Positions 1-11,950 of a stretch of 64,000 bases of DNA are shown here, in pieces. Source of the DNA: Piscicola geometra (Eukaryota; Annelida; Clitellata; Hirudinida; Piscicolidae); assembly GCA_943735955.1 (NCBI GenBank), contig OX030960.1:5819535-5883534 (forward strand), given 5' to 3'. The notes beneath the pieces were generated by a model that had not been told where the DNA came from, did no database searches, and was given only the letters and a program-made list of their open reading frames with translations. The position numbers and the translations under genes are program-made. Positions within the stretch are counted from its first letter, which is position 1. The number at the start of each line of letters is the position of its first letter.

Positions 1-830
1 GGTATTTGACAATTATGCATTGAAAACGCTTTCCAATATTTTAACTGCTAGACCTGATTAATTAAATTGATAAATAAGTTTTTGTTTAATTTTTACAAGA
101 CGCAAAACTATGTCTTGGACTGTCGACATTTCACAAAGCAAATTTAGCAAACTTTACATGCATGATTTTCGGTTCACATGCCTAACTGCAATAGGATACA
201 CAAGATTACTTCGCCATGCTATGTTTCCACATTTAGACATAAATGTACAAGTTTTTCCTTGTGCTGCTGTTACATCATCAGACTTATGCTATCACCATTT
301 AAAGACGCGACTCCATGTCGTCATTACTACTCTCAAAACATGCGAGACAAACACCATAACCGAAGAAAAGAAGAGCGAAACCCAGTGATCCTCGTCGACT
401 CGACAAACGAACTTTACTTTGTACGGCAGTGACTCGCAAACTTATCTTCTCACTAATCATATAATCTGCATTATACTGTTACATACATATCAGCTTATTT
501 GTTAACCTAGCCTATAACATTAAAAGTATGTAATCAGCAGATATTAATTTTTCTTAGATAATGATCTTTGTAAGAGGCTTGCATGTGATGAGATTGTAAG
601 AATCAGTGGGTTTATTTCTTTGTATGGCATGCATTGTTGCACAACGACTTGAACTTTCTAAACTACCTACACACTTAATGTCATCATTATTTGGAGATAG
701 TTGGTTTTACCGGAATAAAGTTTTCAAAAAATGGTTTTGCACTTATCTGTATCTGTGAGCTAATTAAAGCTGTATATTTGATAGTAAAATAAATGAAAAT
801 TTATATGATTATTTGTTTCAATGAAATTTA
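1..830 (+). repeat. dispersed repeat, copy 1 (segments A and C)
   Basis: Bases 1-430 match 31300-32150 in parts and 460-760 match 32600-32880. The inverted third copy is 40690-41225. Contains decayed coding-like sequence on the minus strand but no usable gene. Probably a degraded DNA transposon associated with the hAT relic. Confidence 0.6.
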
Positions 831-999
831 CAAATTTAATTGTACTGAATGGGCACTTGCTTCTTAAGGACATAACAACAACCCGGCTTGTTGACCACAT
901 TTATACAACATTGAAACACAATTTTAGTGATTGATTCGTTTATGAACCCCAGAAATAATAAAAACACCGATTAACAAAGACATTTTTCCCAAATACACT

Positions 1000-1440
1000 T
1001 TTCATAAGGACGCATTCCGGTTTCCTTGTTTGTCCACTCCAAAATGTTTTCAATGTCCTGAATGAACAACTGGAAATCTTTATAGGCACGGTAATCTGTG
1101 TGCCCTTCACTTGGAATACACTATTTGATATGATCATCATTATCACTAATTATCTCTAATTATATTCTTCTTGGCCCTCGCTCATTTCAGTGTCGATCTC
1201 GCTGATAGTTTCTTTATCGTCACTCGTGCCTTTATCCTCATCGCGAATTTCTCCAAGGATCCATTTTTTAGTTTCCCCTTCACTGAATCGTCTATTTTCC
1301 ACTTTATTTTTGATAACAAACAATCGGTAGTAGAAAGAATGGGCGATTACGCATAGAATACTTTTCAAGTGATAACAGTTGATCGTTTTAGCTAAAAGAA
1401 GTAACATATAACAATGAATATTAAAACTATAATCAATCAA
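1000..1440 (-). mobile_element. transposase-like fragment, possibly piggyBac N-terminus
   Basis: Frame 1440-1156 reads ENRRFSEGETKKWILGEIRD then an acidic Asp/Glu/Ser stretch, resembling the N-terminal start of piggyBac transposases. The same block occurs broken at 32410-32190. A downstream piece (VFQVKGTQITVPIKIS) recurs at 12110-12195. Assignment is tentative. Confidence 0.3.
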
Positions 1441-2010
1441 TCACTAATGATTTGTATAGCGCCCTATACTAAGTGAACAAAGGCGCTCTTCAAATAAAGT
1501 TGTTAAATAAAACGGTTTTTAGACAACTACCAATATATGTATATATATATATATAAATTCAAATATATCTAAAAACAAACAATAAACCTCAATAATCCAA
1601 CCTCACCCACACCATCATGACAATCACCGCCAAAAAATCACTATCACCACAAATAAAAAATTCAATCATCACCACAATACCAACACTCATACCACAGCAC
1701 AATCATAACCACATCATCCTCAAAACAACAAAACACCATCATTTTTCTCAATTTTCTGTCTTGCCACTTGTGCCTAGGCTGCAAAAGAGGGTGAAGGAGA
1801 AGTCCTTGCCAACGCTGGTACTGCTGCTATGGAAGGATTTCTCTATGTCGCAACTCACTTGATTCCCTGCGGTCATCTTGGTCTGCTGCGGCCATTCTCG
1901 ACAGATTCAAAACAACCAACATTCGCACTAAAAACATTCTAATTAATTAAATTTATTTTTTATTTAGATTTTAGATTCTAAAATTTTAATATATTATACC
2001 CAAAACCGTT
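1440..2010 (+). repeat. gene-fragment-like repeat, copy 1
   Basis: Begins with a TATAGCGCCC...GGCGCTCTT hairpin-like motif and contains 1740-1900, the inverted match of 54915-55075. A more diverged copy lies at 33460-33960. The coding-like part is frameshifted here. Confidence 0.5.
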
Positions 2011-2451
2011 TATTCTACAAACCAAAGATCAGATTGTTCTATTTATGAAAAAATACGCATAAATATTTGTATAAAAATAACGCTCACTTCAATTTATCGT
2101 ATGCAATTAAATTATTAAAATCAGTAGAATCATTATTCCTTTGTTGCAACTTTATGGTTGTGACTTTTTTTTATTTGTATGCATTTGTATATATTTTCCT
2201 ATAACATTAATGAACATAGAAAGGTAAAGATATAACGAAGTGGCAATTTATGTAGATCGTGTACTTAATATAATCTTTTATGGCGCGAAATTCAGGAGCT
2301 TCTTTATATAAAGAATAAATTCTTCTCAGGTATAACTTTTGTAGAATAAAGTTAGTTTTAGCATGGCGAGTCTATTGGAGGAGAAGTCTGATGTCTTGTT
2401 TGCAAGAAATGGCAGCACATGTTCTAATTCAAGTAAGTCTACTTTGTAGAA

Positions 2452-2985
2452 TTTAATACTAATATTTTTTTCTGGAATTATTGAAATTAAAGCGATATCA
2501 TACATAAGCATGTCCGAAGTGTGCTCGCCTTTTTCAATATTTTAAGTTTTCAAATTGAAACATTTCTATTGTTTCGAATGAAACGCCTTCAATAATTAAT
2601 GCCATTCAATGAAATATTAATCAAAAATAATAAATACTAATATTTTTTCTGGAATTATTAAAATTTAAGCGATATTAGGAACAAGCATGTCTGAAGCGTG
2701 TTCGCTTTTTTCAAATTGAAACATTTCTATTGTTTCGAATGAAACGCCTTCAATAATTAATGCCATTCAATGAAATATTAATCAAAAATAATAAATACTA
2801 ATATTTTTTTCTGGAATTATTAAAATTTAAGCAATATTAGGAACAAGCATGTCCGAAGTGTGCTCGCCTTTTTCAATATTTTTAGTTTTCAAATTGAAAC
2901 ATTTCTATTGTTTCGAATGAAACGCCTCCAATAATAAATGCCATTCAATGAAATATTAATCAAAAATAATAAATACACAAGTACA
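2452..2985 (+). repeat. three tandem copies of a 160-180-bp AT-rich repeat
   Basis: Units start at about 2454, 2633 and 2795 (CTAATATTTTTTCTGGAATT) and share GAAACATTTCTATTGTTTCG and AAACGCCT. Flanks at 2150-2340 and 3090-3260 are also homologous to each other, so the local region is a nested duplication. Confidence 0.8.
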
Positions 2986-4249
2986 GAATTACTCATTCCC
3001 TAAATTGAAAAAAAATTATGTATATAATATAATTATAGTATTGTGTCAAACTTTTCAACAATAATTCAAAATACATTAAAATTAATCCAAAAATTTGAAT
3101 TTGTACATATTTTCTTATAACATTAATGAACATAGAAAGACAATTTGAAAAGATTCAATGTGCGCTCTTTAAGGAGTGGCAATATATGTACTGAATATAG
3201 TATTCTTTTATAATTAAGCGCGAAATGCAGGAGCTTCTATATATTCTGAGGTATAACTATAGTTGCGCGGATTTTTTATTTCTATTTTTTTATTTTAATA
3301 GTTAACAAAAAAAATATACTATTTATATTACTAAGCGATTATAAGAGCTATTTAAAAGTTGAAATTAGCATAGAGGTCTCATGTTAGATTGAAAAAGTGA
3401 GGCACGTTGCAGCGCGTCGATTCAAATCAAGTGTGCGGCGTGTATTAACGGCATTATACAAACTTATATACTTATATATTAGAACATACGTTTTATTAAA
3501 TGATAATAATATATAAAAAAGGTTTATTATGAAAAAAAACACAATAAAAGTGTACTAATGCCGAATAATAGTGACAAGATGGTGTGCTTGCCGGTTTAGT
3601 CGCCGACGACTATGCCGCGACACAGTTTGTCTACGTGGTACTAGTAGCAGGTTCAAGATGAAAAACATCAGAAAAATAAAAAACCTGACCTGACAGTCTA
3701 TTCAATATTTGCACACAAATAAAACACATTAATCAACATATTAATTCGAAACTCAACTAGTATAGAAAATAAAGAAAGGAGAGTTCTTTAGTTGTTTGCT
3801 AAAAAGCTAGGGTTCCATACCAAAAAGTCGGTCTAGTCGCCGACACAGGTTGTACTAGTTCTGAACCCGATCATCAGCGCATCCGTTATTGTTTATTAGC
3901 CTCGAAATAATCCTTCTATCATTATTTTGTATCTTTTAAACTGCGATTCTTCTTCTCTCCAGGATCTTTTTGATCTTTCTCATCTTGGCAGCCGTCTTCA
4001 TCGCGTAGTTGATGAGCGATTCTTTTTCTTTGTCACTTTCCCTCCAACCACTCCAAGGCATTTAATTTTGCCATACCCTTCCTTCAATAAAACCCATGGT
4101 GACACACGGATATCTTCTAATATAAAAGTCCACCATACCCAAAGCTTTTTCGGTCTGAATAGTTTGGATTCCATTTAGATAGCATTAGGCATAGAACACT
4201 AACACGTTTTAGCATAAATACATTTGTAAGGAAAACATTTGTTGTAAAT
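2986..4249. other. no gene recognised
   Basis: AT-rich. Contains two short related segments (3585-3640 and 3820-3870 sharing TAGTCGCCGAC) and, on the minus strand near 4180-3960, a short broken frame of unclear origin. Confidence 0.5.
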
Positions 4250-5060
4250 CATGGAGTTTACCTGCTTTCTTTGGTTTGTTTTTTTTATTTCAATTAAGGT
4301 TTCTTTTGAGCAAATTATGAATAAATCGTCTAGGGCAGGAGCCATTGCTATGCCCATAGCAAGACCATTTGTTTGTTTATGTCTTTCCTTGGTACATGAA
4401 AAAATTGTTGTTAAGGGTTATCCTAAGTAAGTCAATAATCAGGTTTTTCTGGTCTGTTTGGTGTGGGGAATTTCTATTGTTTTGTTATTGATCATGTTAG
4501 TATATAATGAAGTTATTTTCAAAACGTCAAAGGAAGTGTCGACTAGTTTCGCTTCGAAAATCTTCTTCGGGACAATATTCCTTGTAAAGAATCTCCCGTA
4601 TATTCATTCACGTGTATATAAGCAGGCGAAGTGAGTCAATGTATACGTACATAGTGATATATGATATGTAAATTACATTCGTAAGATGTCTCAAATAAAG
4701 TCATTAGATAAAGTCAGATCAGATTATGGTAACTAAGCTATTTTTAGGGTAACTTTGATGTGTGGTCATGAAGGAACATTTAGACATTTGGTGATGTTTG
4801 TGGTTTCTGTATTTGTATTAGTGATGATGGGTCTACCAAGCGTTCATTTAGATCTTAATGTATTTTTGGTAGAATATAAAAATTTTTGGGTTTGAAATTA
4901 CATTATTTTCATGAAATATTAGAGCTTTCTGGACTGCATCTTCCTTCAAAAGATGTCCAAACACGTCGTCTTTCAATGACAAAATACTTTCTGGATTCTT
5001 CTGAATATCGGCAATCTTCTCTAGCGTACTGGAATGATGGTGCCTGTATTATGAATTAAC
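4250..5060 (-). mobile_element. degraded Penelope-like element fragments
   Basis: 4510-4310 encodes motif B-like NGLAMGIAMAPALDDLF; 5060-4780 matches the TNTETTNITK region. Between them (4540-4720) is terminal-repeat-like sequence with the decayed hammerhead motif. Confidence 0.6.
4540..4578 (-). ncRNA. decayed hammerhead-like motif in an older PLE relic
   Basis: On the minus strand CCGAAGA replaces the core CTGANGA, followed by GAAA and the same ACTAGT palindrome. TGTC/GACA can form the base of stem I. The U-to-C change in the core should abolish cleavage and stem II is poor. The location, inside PLE sequence, supports homology. Confidence 0.4.
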
Positions 5061-5189
5061 GGATTGATTCAAAAAAAGAATATTGAGGGACTGGTGGGAA
5101 ACTCTGTCACGTGAGTTGTCTAATATTCATTGGTAATCGGCTAGGTTGAGGAAGCTAGGTTTTCTTAGTTCTTTTAGCCCTCGTCTTCT

Positions 5190-5325
5190 GTTGGTGCAAT
5201 GAGTTTATTTAATTTGTCGTTCAGGTTGTTTAGACCTGTGTTTGTCGGTATTGTTGGCTGTTCGTTCTATGTGTTTGTATGTGGGTTTACGGTTGATAGG
5301 TTCTCGGTTTGTGGCAGTGGCGCAA
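5190..5325 (-). mobile_element. fragment of the SFER-type element
   Basis: About 130 bp matching 10270-10350 (the MNDKLNKLIA coiled-coil start and its flank), placed just downstream of the AT-rich PLE. Confidence 0.5.
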
Positions 5326-5439
5326 TTATTATTATTAGTAGTAATAACAATATTATTATTTTTAGTTATTTTTTTTACTATTATATATATATTTTTATTG
5401 TTCTAGATTACTTTAGAATTGATTTTCATCTTCGTGTAA

Positions 5440-6085
5440 TTGTGTCCCCTAGTTGCTAATTTTCTAATGAAGATACTGCTTAAATAATCATAATCTTCTT
5501 TCAAGGAGCATTGTCTGGTTAGTCTAATTAGGCCTGATTTATGTAAGTTATTAATCGTGTGCTTAGGATGATTGGAGGTGGCATGTAGTCAATTTAAATT
5601 GTTGGTTTCTTTTATGTGGGTTTTTGTAATAAATATATTATTCTGTATTCTGATATTAAGATCTAAGAAATTGATGTTATCATTACTAATTATGTAATCT
5701 AATTTAATTTCTCTTTAATGTTTTTAATGTTACTGTTCTTAATGTTGTCTAATGTGTTTTGGGTGCTGATAATGAACAACTAATCTATGTACCTTTTATA
5801 TAAAATAGGTTTATAGTTAAGAATTATATTATCTAAGTCTTGTAAATAAATGTTCGCTATGGCTGGGGCCATGCTAATGCCCATAGCTAAACCATTAATT
5901 TGTTTATAAAAGTTATCATTATATTTGAATTAATTATTATTAAGAACTATTTTTAATAATTGAATTATTAAATTATCAGGTCTATTTGGTTGAGGATATT
6001 TTTTAAATATACGTTTTACTTTAGCTATTACTTTATTATTAATGTTAGTATATAGGGAAGTAATATCTGCTGTTACTAATATTAG

Positions 6086-6121
<36 letters not shown>

Positions 6122-7640
6122 TATAATATTATTTTTTAGATAAAAGGAATGTCCTAAATTTTTGTTTAGATTATTTAAGATTTTAATTAGCTCAAAACTA
6201 TCTTTTAAATAACTATCGTGTTTAGACATTAGGGGAATTAGAAAATAATTAATATTTACTTATGTTTGTTGTTTCAGTGTTAGTATTAGTTATTATTGGT
6301 ATGCCAGGTGGGATGATATTTCTTGTCCATTTTTCTTTTTCTTTATGTATCTTTGGTAAGGTATAAAATTTTCTATATTGAATTAAATTATTTATGTTAT
6401 AGAGAAAATTTCTCAATTGTTTATCTATCTTATATATATTTTAGTGTTGTTGTACAGGTTTTCATTCGCTAACTTATAAAAATTGTTATCATTTAGTTGT
6501 TTAAGAATCTCTTCATCGTAGTCAGTGATATTTTGGATGACAAAACAGTCTCCTTCATCTGCTTTCTTAATACTGATTGATTTGTTCTTATCCTTCTTCA
6601 ATTGTAATAAAGCCAATCTCTCATCGTGTGTTAAGTTATTTTCATCCGTTGTATAAAAATTCTTATTAAATTTGTTTTTATTGAACTTTATATGATTAAT
6701 TTTATTGTTATTAATAGGTAAGATTTGTTTCTTTTTATTAACTCTATTTTTATATAAGTTTATATTGATTAGTTGTGGGATTTTACCAATTAATTTTCGT
6801 TGTGGTTTATTTAAGTCGTACATATTTGGTGTAAAGGTAAATGGGAGTTTGAATTTATTATTTAATTTAGTTCCAGTAAGGGTGCTATAGGATTTATTAT
6901 TAAAGTGAAATTTGAGTAGCAAATTACGTCTTAATTTGGTGTAAAATTCTTTAATGGTTAGAAAATGTATCGTCTTACTCGTTTCTACATAACCTAAACC
7001 TTTATTTAGTAAAGAAATCATATTTGTGTCAAGTTGATAATTAGACAGATTAATTTTATTATTATTCCCAAGGTTTAAAGTGGACTTAACTAATTTTCTT
7101 GTTATTATATTGTTCGATTCATCTATTGTGTTCCTAAAAAGTCTTTTTAGTTTTCTTTTTATCTTGTGTTTTCGGTCTTGTTGTTCTGTGGGATGGAGGA
7201 TCGTCCGGTTCTACATCTCTGTGTCTATTTAAATCTTTATGAGGGTAGAATTATGTCCTGTACCGTATCTCTCATAGTTTTCAGTAACTCGTCTTGGTAA
7301 TCTTCCATTTGTTTCTTAAAATTAGTCATTTTATTTTTGAAGATATCGATAGTATTATTGTTCGTGTTAAGGGTAGTTGGTGGATTATTGTTAGTAGATG
7401 TAGGGTTATTTAGTGGGTTAGTTGTGGTCGTTGTTATGGGGATAGTGTTACTAGTCAATTGTATGGGGGACGGATTATGTGCCGTATCATCAGAAGTTGG
7501 TTCAGTGGTGGGGTTAGTTATAGTTATATTATTAATAGGTTTTGGTAAATTTCTGATTTGTTTAATTTTTTCCTTTGGCCATTTGTGGTCAGATTGGTTA
7601 TATATCTCTTTGAAATCCATCTCCGCCATGGGATTGTTAT
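5440..7640 (-). mobile_element. AT-rich Penelope-like element, near-complete RT
   Basis: Minus-strand frames run from an N-terminal ORF (7629-7237, MAEMDFKEIYNQSDHKWPKE, Asn/Thr-rich) through RT fingers (7021-6425, SIKKADEGDCFVIQ), motif A (VTADITSLYTNINN, about 6060), motif B (GLAMGISMAPAIANIY, about 5850) and the thumb (SNHPKHTINNLHKSGLIR, about 5570). Motif C reads RYID then a stop (5780-5782), and a poly-Asn run from an ATT microsatellite interrupts the frame near 6100. It is a different, more AT-rich lineage than the 18-25 kb array. Inactive. Confidence 0.8.
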
Positions 7641-7801
7641 TAACGTAGTTTTCAAAGTGTATATTGCATTCTCTTATCAGATTAATCTTAGTGGGGAGCG
7701 AAACTTTTCGGTTTCTCTGTTAATGATGTTTATAGATTCCGTATTTTTATCAAATTTTACAATATTGATTGAGAGAGCCTACTTTTCTAGGGCTTTATCA
7801 A

Positions 7802-8326
7802 TTAGTAGGTTCGGTTGTGTTGTGAACGTGGGGTTTTCTTTGGGGGTGGTGGTTGTGGGAGTACTGTGAACCTTTGTGGTTGGTACTGGGAAGGCTCTTT
7901 GATTTGGTTGGTATCATATTGATGAGCGTGGGCTAATTTTGCGTTTTTTATGGGACATGTCTTTGTTTTTAGGGGTGTTGTTATTAGGGGTTGGCTTGTG
8001 GTCGTTTCCTGTGAGCCTAGTGTCTCTCTTAAGAGGATCATCAGGTCTTCCAATTTCGATTTCCATTTTTTGTTTGACTTTCGGATTGCATGTCCTTTTT
8101 TATCGTAGTGATTGGATGGTTTTTTTAGTCTCAAAATCAGCTTTTTTATATGGGTGTTCATTGTTTCCACCATTTTCAGTCTAAGGTTTATCCTGAAGTT
8201 TTCAAATTCGTCTGTCAGGATTTTGTCAAATTCACTGTTTCTTTTCATTTCTGCAATTCTTATGAAGGAACTAATTCTCTCCATGCTTCTTTCAAAGCTC
8301 ATTTTTACTTCAAAGTTGATGGTCAA
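7802..8326 (-). mobile_element. SFER-domain ORF, copy 1
   Basis: 174-codon frame containing KMSFERSMERISSFIRIAEM and DEFENFRINLRLKMVETMN, then a Lys-rich helix and a Gln/Pro/Thr-rich tail. Helical and charged. The conserved block recurs at 10520-10730, 12240-12440 and 27490-27650. Likely the N-terminal part of a retroelement ORF; no known family recognised. Confidence 0.5.
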
Positions 8327-8351
8327 ATAGCTTCATCTCAGAGTGGTGATG

Positions 8352-8521
8352 GATAGACGGTGGTGAAGACATTCACCTACCTTGATGGCCAGCTGAGACT
8401 CTCCCCTCAGGATGTCCTTTTGAGCCTCTACACACTCCTCTTCCTCCTTCGTACCTCCATCGCCCACATCGAAGAGTTCGGGAACTTGGTTCAGATCAGC
8501 CTCAGAGGCTCAAAGGCCTAG
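8352..8521 (+). other. unrecognised exon-like open frame
   Basis: A 56-codon GC-rich frame with many C/G third positions contains TYLDGQLRLSPQDVLLSLYT and TSIAHIEEFGNLVQISLRGS. It lies between AT-rich element fragments and reads more like host coding sequence than the neighbours. No family recognised; may be a captured exon or pseudogene. Confidence 0.25.
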
Positions 8522-8685
8522 TATTATGGTTACTAAATGTTATAATTTGATTGTTGAGTAATTGACAATAATTTAATTTATAAATTTTATAAAAGAGAAT
8601 CAAGTGAAAAACAATGTGTAGCTGATTTATATTTCAAGCAATCAAATAGATTTCTATAGATTTCTATAGCGCTCTTTCTTCAAAT

Positions 8686-8990
8686 TCAAGAGCGCTCATA
8701 TGCCATACTATAATAACTACTAATGTGATCGAACTTATTTAATTTAAACAAAATTCGCAAAAAGAAGTTTTGACTTAGACTTAATAAATGAAGATTTGAT
8801 TTTGAGCTACAATCCCAGACAGGAATGCAATAAGATAAGTAAGGCAAAATAAGGGAATTATGTAAAGTCATTAAGATAAATATAGGAAACTTGAATCTTA
8901 AACGATAAATGATACCTAGATGTTTTGATAATTTGCTAGATATGTACCTAACATGATTTAACCAGTTTAAGTTATCTTAGGGTAAGAGTG
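8686..8990 (-). mobile_element. CR1/Jockey-like RT C-terminal fragment
   Basis: Encodes SLILPYLSYCIPVWDCSSKS, the conserved block after the RT palm in this superfamily. Its 3' side ends in TATAGCGCTCTTT...AAGAGCGC, a hairpin-like tail seen elsewhere in the window. Confidence 0.65.
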
Positions 8991-9110
8991 TGTAGTTGCG
9001 GGCTCTTTCGAGTCCACAAAAAAAGCGTTCCGGCTTATGTAATTGGATTTTATTGGGATGTTTACTCTAATTCCTCTTTTTCTAGATACCACATCTCAAT
9101 TGAGGGTGTT

Positions 9111-9631
9111 GTTTTTCTTTGGAAAGTCTTTTTATTAAGAATCTTTTTCTTAAAAATTATGTGTATTCTCATATGTGTGAGTATTTCTATTTGTGTGTTT
9201 TTTTTGGATTATTTGTAATTGAAAACTAATTGTTTTATATGTATGTTTGTAGGAGTTGGTGTCTTACGCTTTTACTAGTTCTATGAGTTAGTGAAAAACA
9301 CTCATAAACATATATATACACACATATTCACACTAAAATACACAAAAAAAGTAGATATAGACGAAAACATAAAACAAAAACAAATAATAGAAAACATGGT
9401 ATTTATGTTGTTGAAAAAACTTTCAAAAAATACACAAAATGAGATAAACTAACTCATGGAACTAGTAAAAGCGTAAGACACCAACTCCTACAGACATACA
9501 TATAAAACAATTAGTTTATAAAACAATTACAAATAATAATAAAAAACACACAAATAGAAATACTCACACATGAGAATACACATAATTTTTAAGAAAAAGA
9601 TTCTTTATAAAAATACTTTCCAAAGAAAAAC
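9111..9631. mobile_element. foldback element with 180-bp inverted repeats
   Basis: Arms 9111-9291 and 9449-9631 are reverse complements with only scattered differences, separated by a 157-bp AT-rich loop. No ORF. It sits against the truncated endonuclease frame at 9632. Consistent with a MITE or foldback transposon. Confidence 0.7.
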
Positions 9632-9639
9632 AGAACGAT

Positions 9640-10911
9640 GTCGGGGGCTTAACGATGCAACCATTCTTCGAGCTCATCTTTTTTGCTCCATATGCCGTCG
9701 CAGTTCCACTGGATCACCAACACTGTGTCTTTTGTTGTTTTGATCACAGGTTGCTTGATTGAGCCTTCGTGCTTCTGCAGCTGGATTGGAGTGGTCGCTT
9801 GACTTGCTCGATCGTCGCATCTCTGGCAGCTTCATGTCCCTTTGAAGCGCATGTCCTCGAGTGTTGGCCTTGGTTGTGTTGCACACTTGAAGTGGTGCGT
9901 CTTTTTGCATACGGCACATAGGAGGGGCATCTTGTTTGCTCTAACAGTTTTCCCGCAACTTGGGCATTGTTTGTTGTGCGTGTCTTGAATTGAACGAATA
10001 GAAATTTATGTACAGTGTTTATGTCCTCATTGTTTTGAGGTGCCCGCTTGGTTGAGGGTCTCAATCGCTGATTTCTTTTTGTAATCTTAGGTTGTTCTTC
10101 CGTAGGGTTTTACCCCTCGGTGTTGGAACTATCATTGGTTCGTGGTTTTCAGTTTGTGTATTAATCTCGGTTGGTGGGTTCTCGGTTGGTGGGTTCTCGG
10201 TTGGTGGGTTCTCGTTCTCTTTATTTTTTATTTCGTTAATCTGTGCTTCTAGATTTTGATTTTTAGTCTGGATTTCTGTAACCATTGCTATGAGTTTATT
10301 TAATTTGTCATTCATGTTGTTATCGGTATTGTTGGTTGTTCGTTCTCTGTGTTTGTATTTTTCGGGATTGTTGATGGTGTTGGGATTGTTGATGTTTTTG
10401 CTGTTTTTTGGGATTGTTGATGTTTTTGCTTTTGTGTTTCCAATGTTTCCTTTATGAGGATCATTAAGTCCTTCTCCAGACTGGATTTCCTTTTTTTTTC
10501 GCTTTGCGAACTACATGAGCTTTTTTTAATGGTCGTTATCGGGTAGTTTTTTAATATTGAGATTATCGTGTCTACCATTCTAATTCTTAAATTAATTCGA
10601 AAGTTTTCGAATTCGTCTGTAATTATTTTATCGAAGTCGCTTGTTCTTCTCATCTCTGCGATCCTTATTGAGGAGCCTATCTTTTCTAAGCTTCTTTCGA
10701 AGCTCATCTTGGTCTCCAGGTCTTTGAAGTTTTCCAGCTGGTGTAAGCTTTTCAAGATGCTGGTAATCTTTTCTCTTAATTCGCTCTTTGTTTCTTTTTC
10801 ATCACCGCTCGTGTCCGAGTCGGTTGATGTTATTACGTTGTTCATGTTGTTTATACTCGCGGTGTGCGAGTTTATGCTTGTGTTTTGGTATATTCTACCG
10901 CCTCTTCCCAA
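9640..10911 (-). mobile_element. non-LTR retrotransposon 5' half: SFER domain, coiled coil, PHD-like finger, endonuclease start
   Basis: The frame 10911-10312 holds the SFER block. It is followed by a coiled coil with Pro repeats (10315-10061, MNDKLNKLIAMVTEIQTKNQ), then a PHD-like finger (CPSCGKTVRANKMPLLCAVC, HHFKC, SCQRC) near 9960-9810. The start of an exonuclease/endonuclease domain (VLVIQWNCDGIWSKKDELEE) lies near 9720-9660. PHD-plus-endonuclease is typical of some Jockey/CR1-superfamily ORFs. Frameshifts and a stop within the finger make it dead. A foldback element abuts the endonuclease at 9632. This is the most complete SFER copy and ties that block to non-LTR elements. Confidence 0.65.
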
Positions 10912-11095
10912 GGAGGTTGTCGGGGAGGTTTGGGTCTGGGAGGTTGTTGAATGTTTTCTTTATAATAATTATTGTTCTGGAGTTTAGCATGTTGGTATAG
11001 AGGGAGGAGATGTCCGCTGTGAGAAAGATTGGCTGGGTGAAAGGCGGTCGTGACGTGTCGTTGTTGATGGTGTCTTTGAGGTCGAAACTGTTCTT
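10912..11095 (-). mobile_element. PLE RT fragment around motif A
   Basis: Reads NSFDLKDTINNDT then IFLTADISSLYTNML, a Penelope RT motif A block with higher GC than the other copies. Bordered by an I-like RT relic and by the SFER-type element. Confidence 0.65.
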
Positions 11096-11099
11096 TCGG

Positions 11100-11950
11100 T
11101 AGCCTTTGTTTCGCTTTAAGCGGTTCGGAACATGCTAGTCCGCTGTCACACGTAGTGGGTGGTGTTCATCCAGCCTCAGCATTTTCTTATAGGCTCTCAG
11201 GGTCAACATGCAACCTCTTATCCTTGCCGGCACAATGTTCGCATCACGCCTCACTGCTTCATCTGGGCATGTCTTGGTTAGCCCAGCGATGATCTTAGCA
11301 TCTCTCTTCTGTTCCCTTTCAAGAATGTCAGAATGGAGGCACTTATCCATGGTTTCTTGCTGGCGGCAGCATACCAGAGTACTGACTCCACCGTGGCGTT
11401 GTAAATCTTTTTCAACCTCGCAAATTCACACCTCCAGTCCTTACCAGTGAGTGCTGCGATCACCTTAGTTCTTTCACGCACGGAAGCTGCCACCGTTCGG
11501 ACGTGCTTACCAAAGCTGAGGCCATTGTCAATTACCACACCAAGGAGCCTGCAGTGGCTACTGAAACGCAGTTGCTTGTCACAAACCACTACCGAAGGAG
11601 TGACTTTCCAGTCCCTGTTGTAGCTACTGCATACAATTCCTTCTGATCTGTTAGCGTTCAGTTGCACTCTAGATGCCGCTTCATCGATCGCCCTGCTCGT
11701 AACCCATACAGCGATTTCATTCGCATAGCAATTTTTCAGTTTTTTCCTTGAGCAGGTCACTTGTGTAGAAGGAAAAGAATCGGAGACAGCACAGTTTCCT
11801 GCTTTCACCGTAACCTAGACGAACCTTTGCTTAGCCATCTTCCAAGAAGCATTTGACCCATTCAAGTATCCTCAGCGCTCTTTTGAGGACGTTTAGCTTC
11901 ATTTGCAGTCTTTTCTGCCATACCCGGTCATAGGCTTTGCTGCAATAAGT
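11100..11950 (-). pseudogene. I-like non-LTR retrotransposon RT, C-terminal part
   Basis: Reads KAYDRVWQKRLQMKLNVLKR (near motif A) at about 11940, then EIAVWVTSRAIDEAASR (motif C region, altered), LGVVIDNGLSFGKHVRTVAA, and DEAVRRDANIVPARIRGCML. Several frameshifts. The last 150 bases match 37330-37496, where the same family continues into RNase H. Confidence 0.75.

Noticed and set aside
2452..2985. CRISPR-like repeats
   Set aside because: Unit length (160-180 bp), lack of spacers and the eukaryotic context rule this out; it is a tandem repeat.
3927..4178. 83-codon plus-strand ORF and its antisense frame
   Set aside because: No recognised motif and broken frames; left as unexplained AT-rich sequence.
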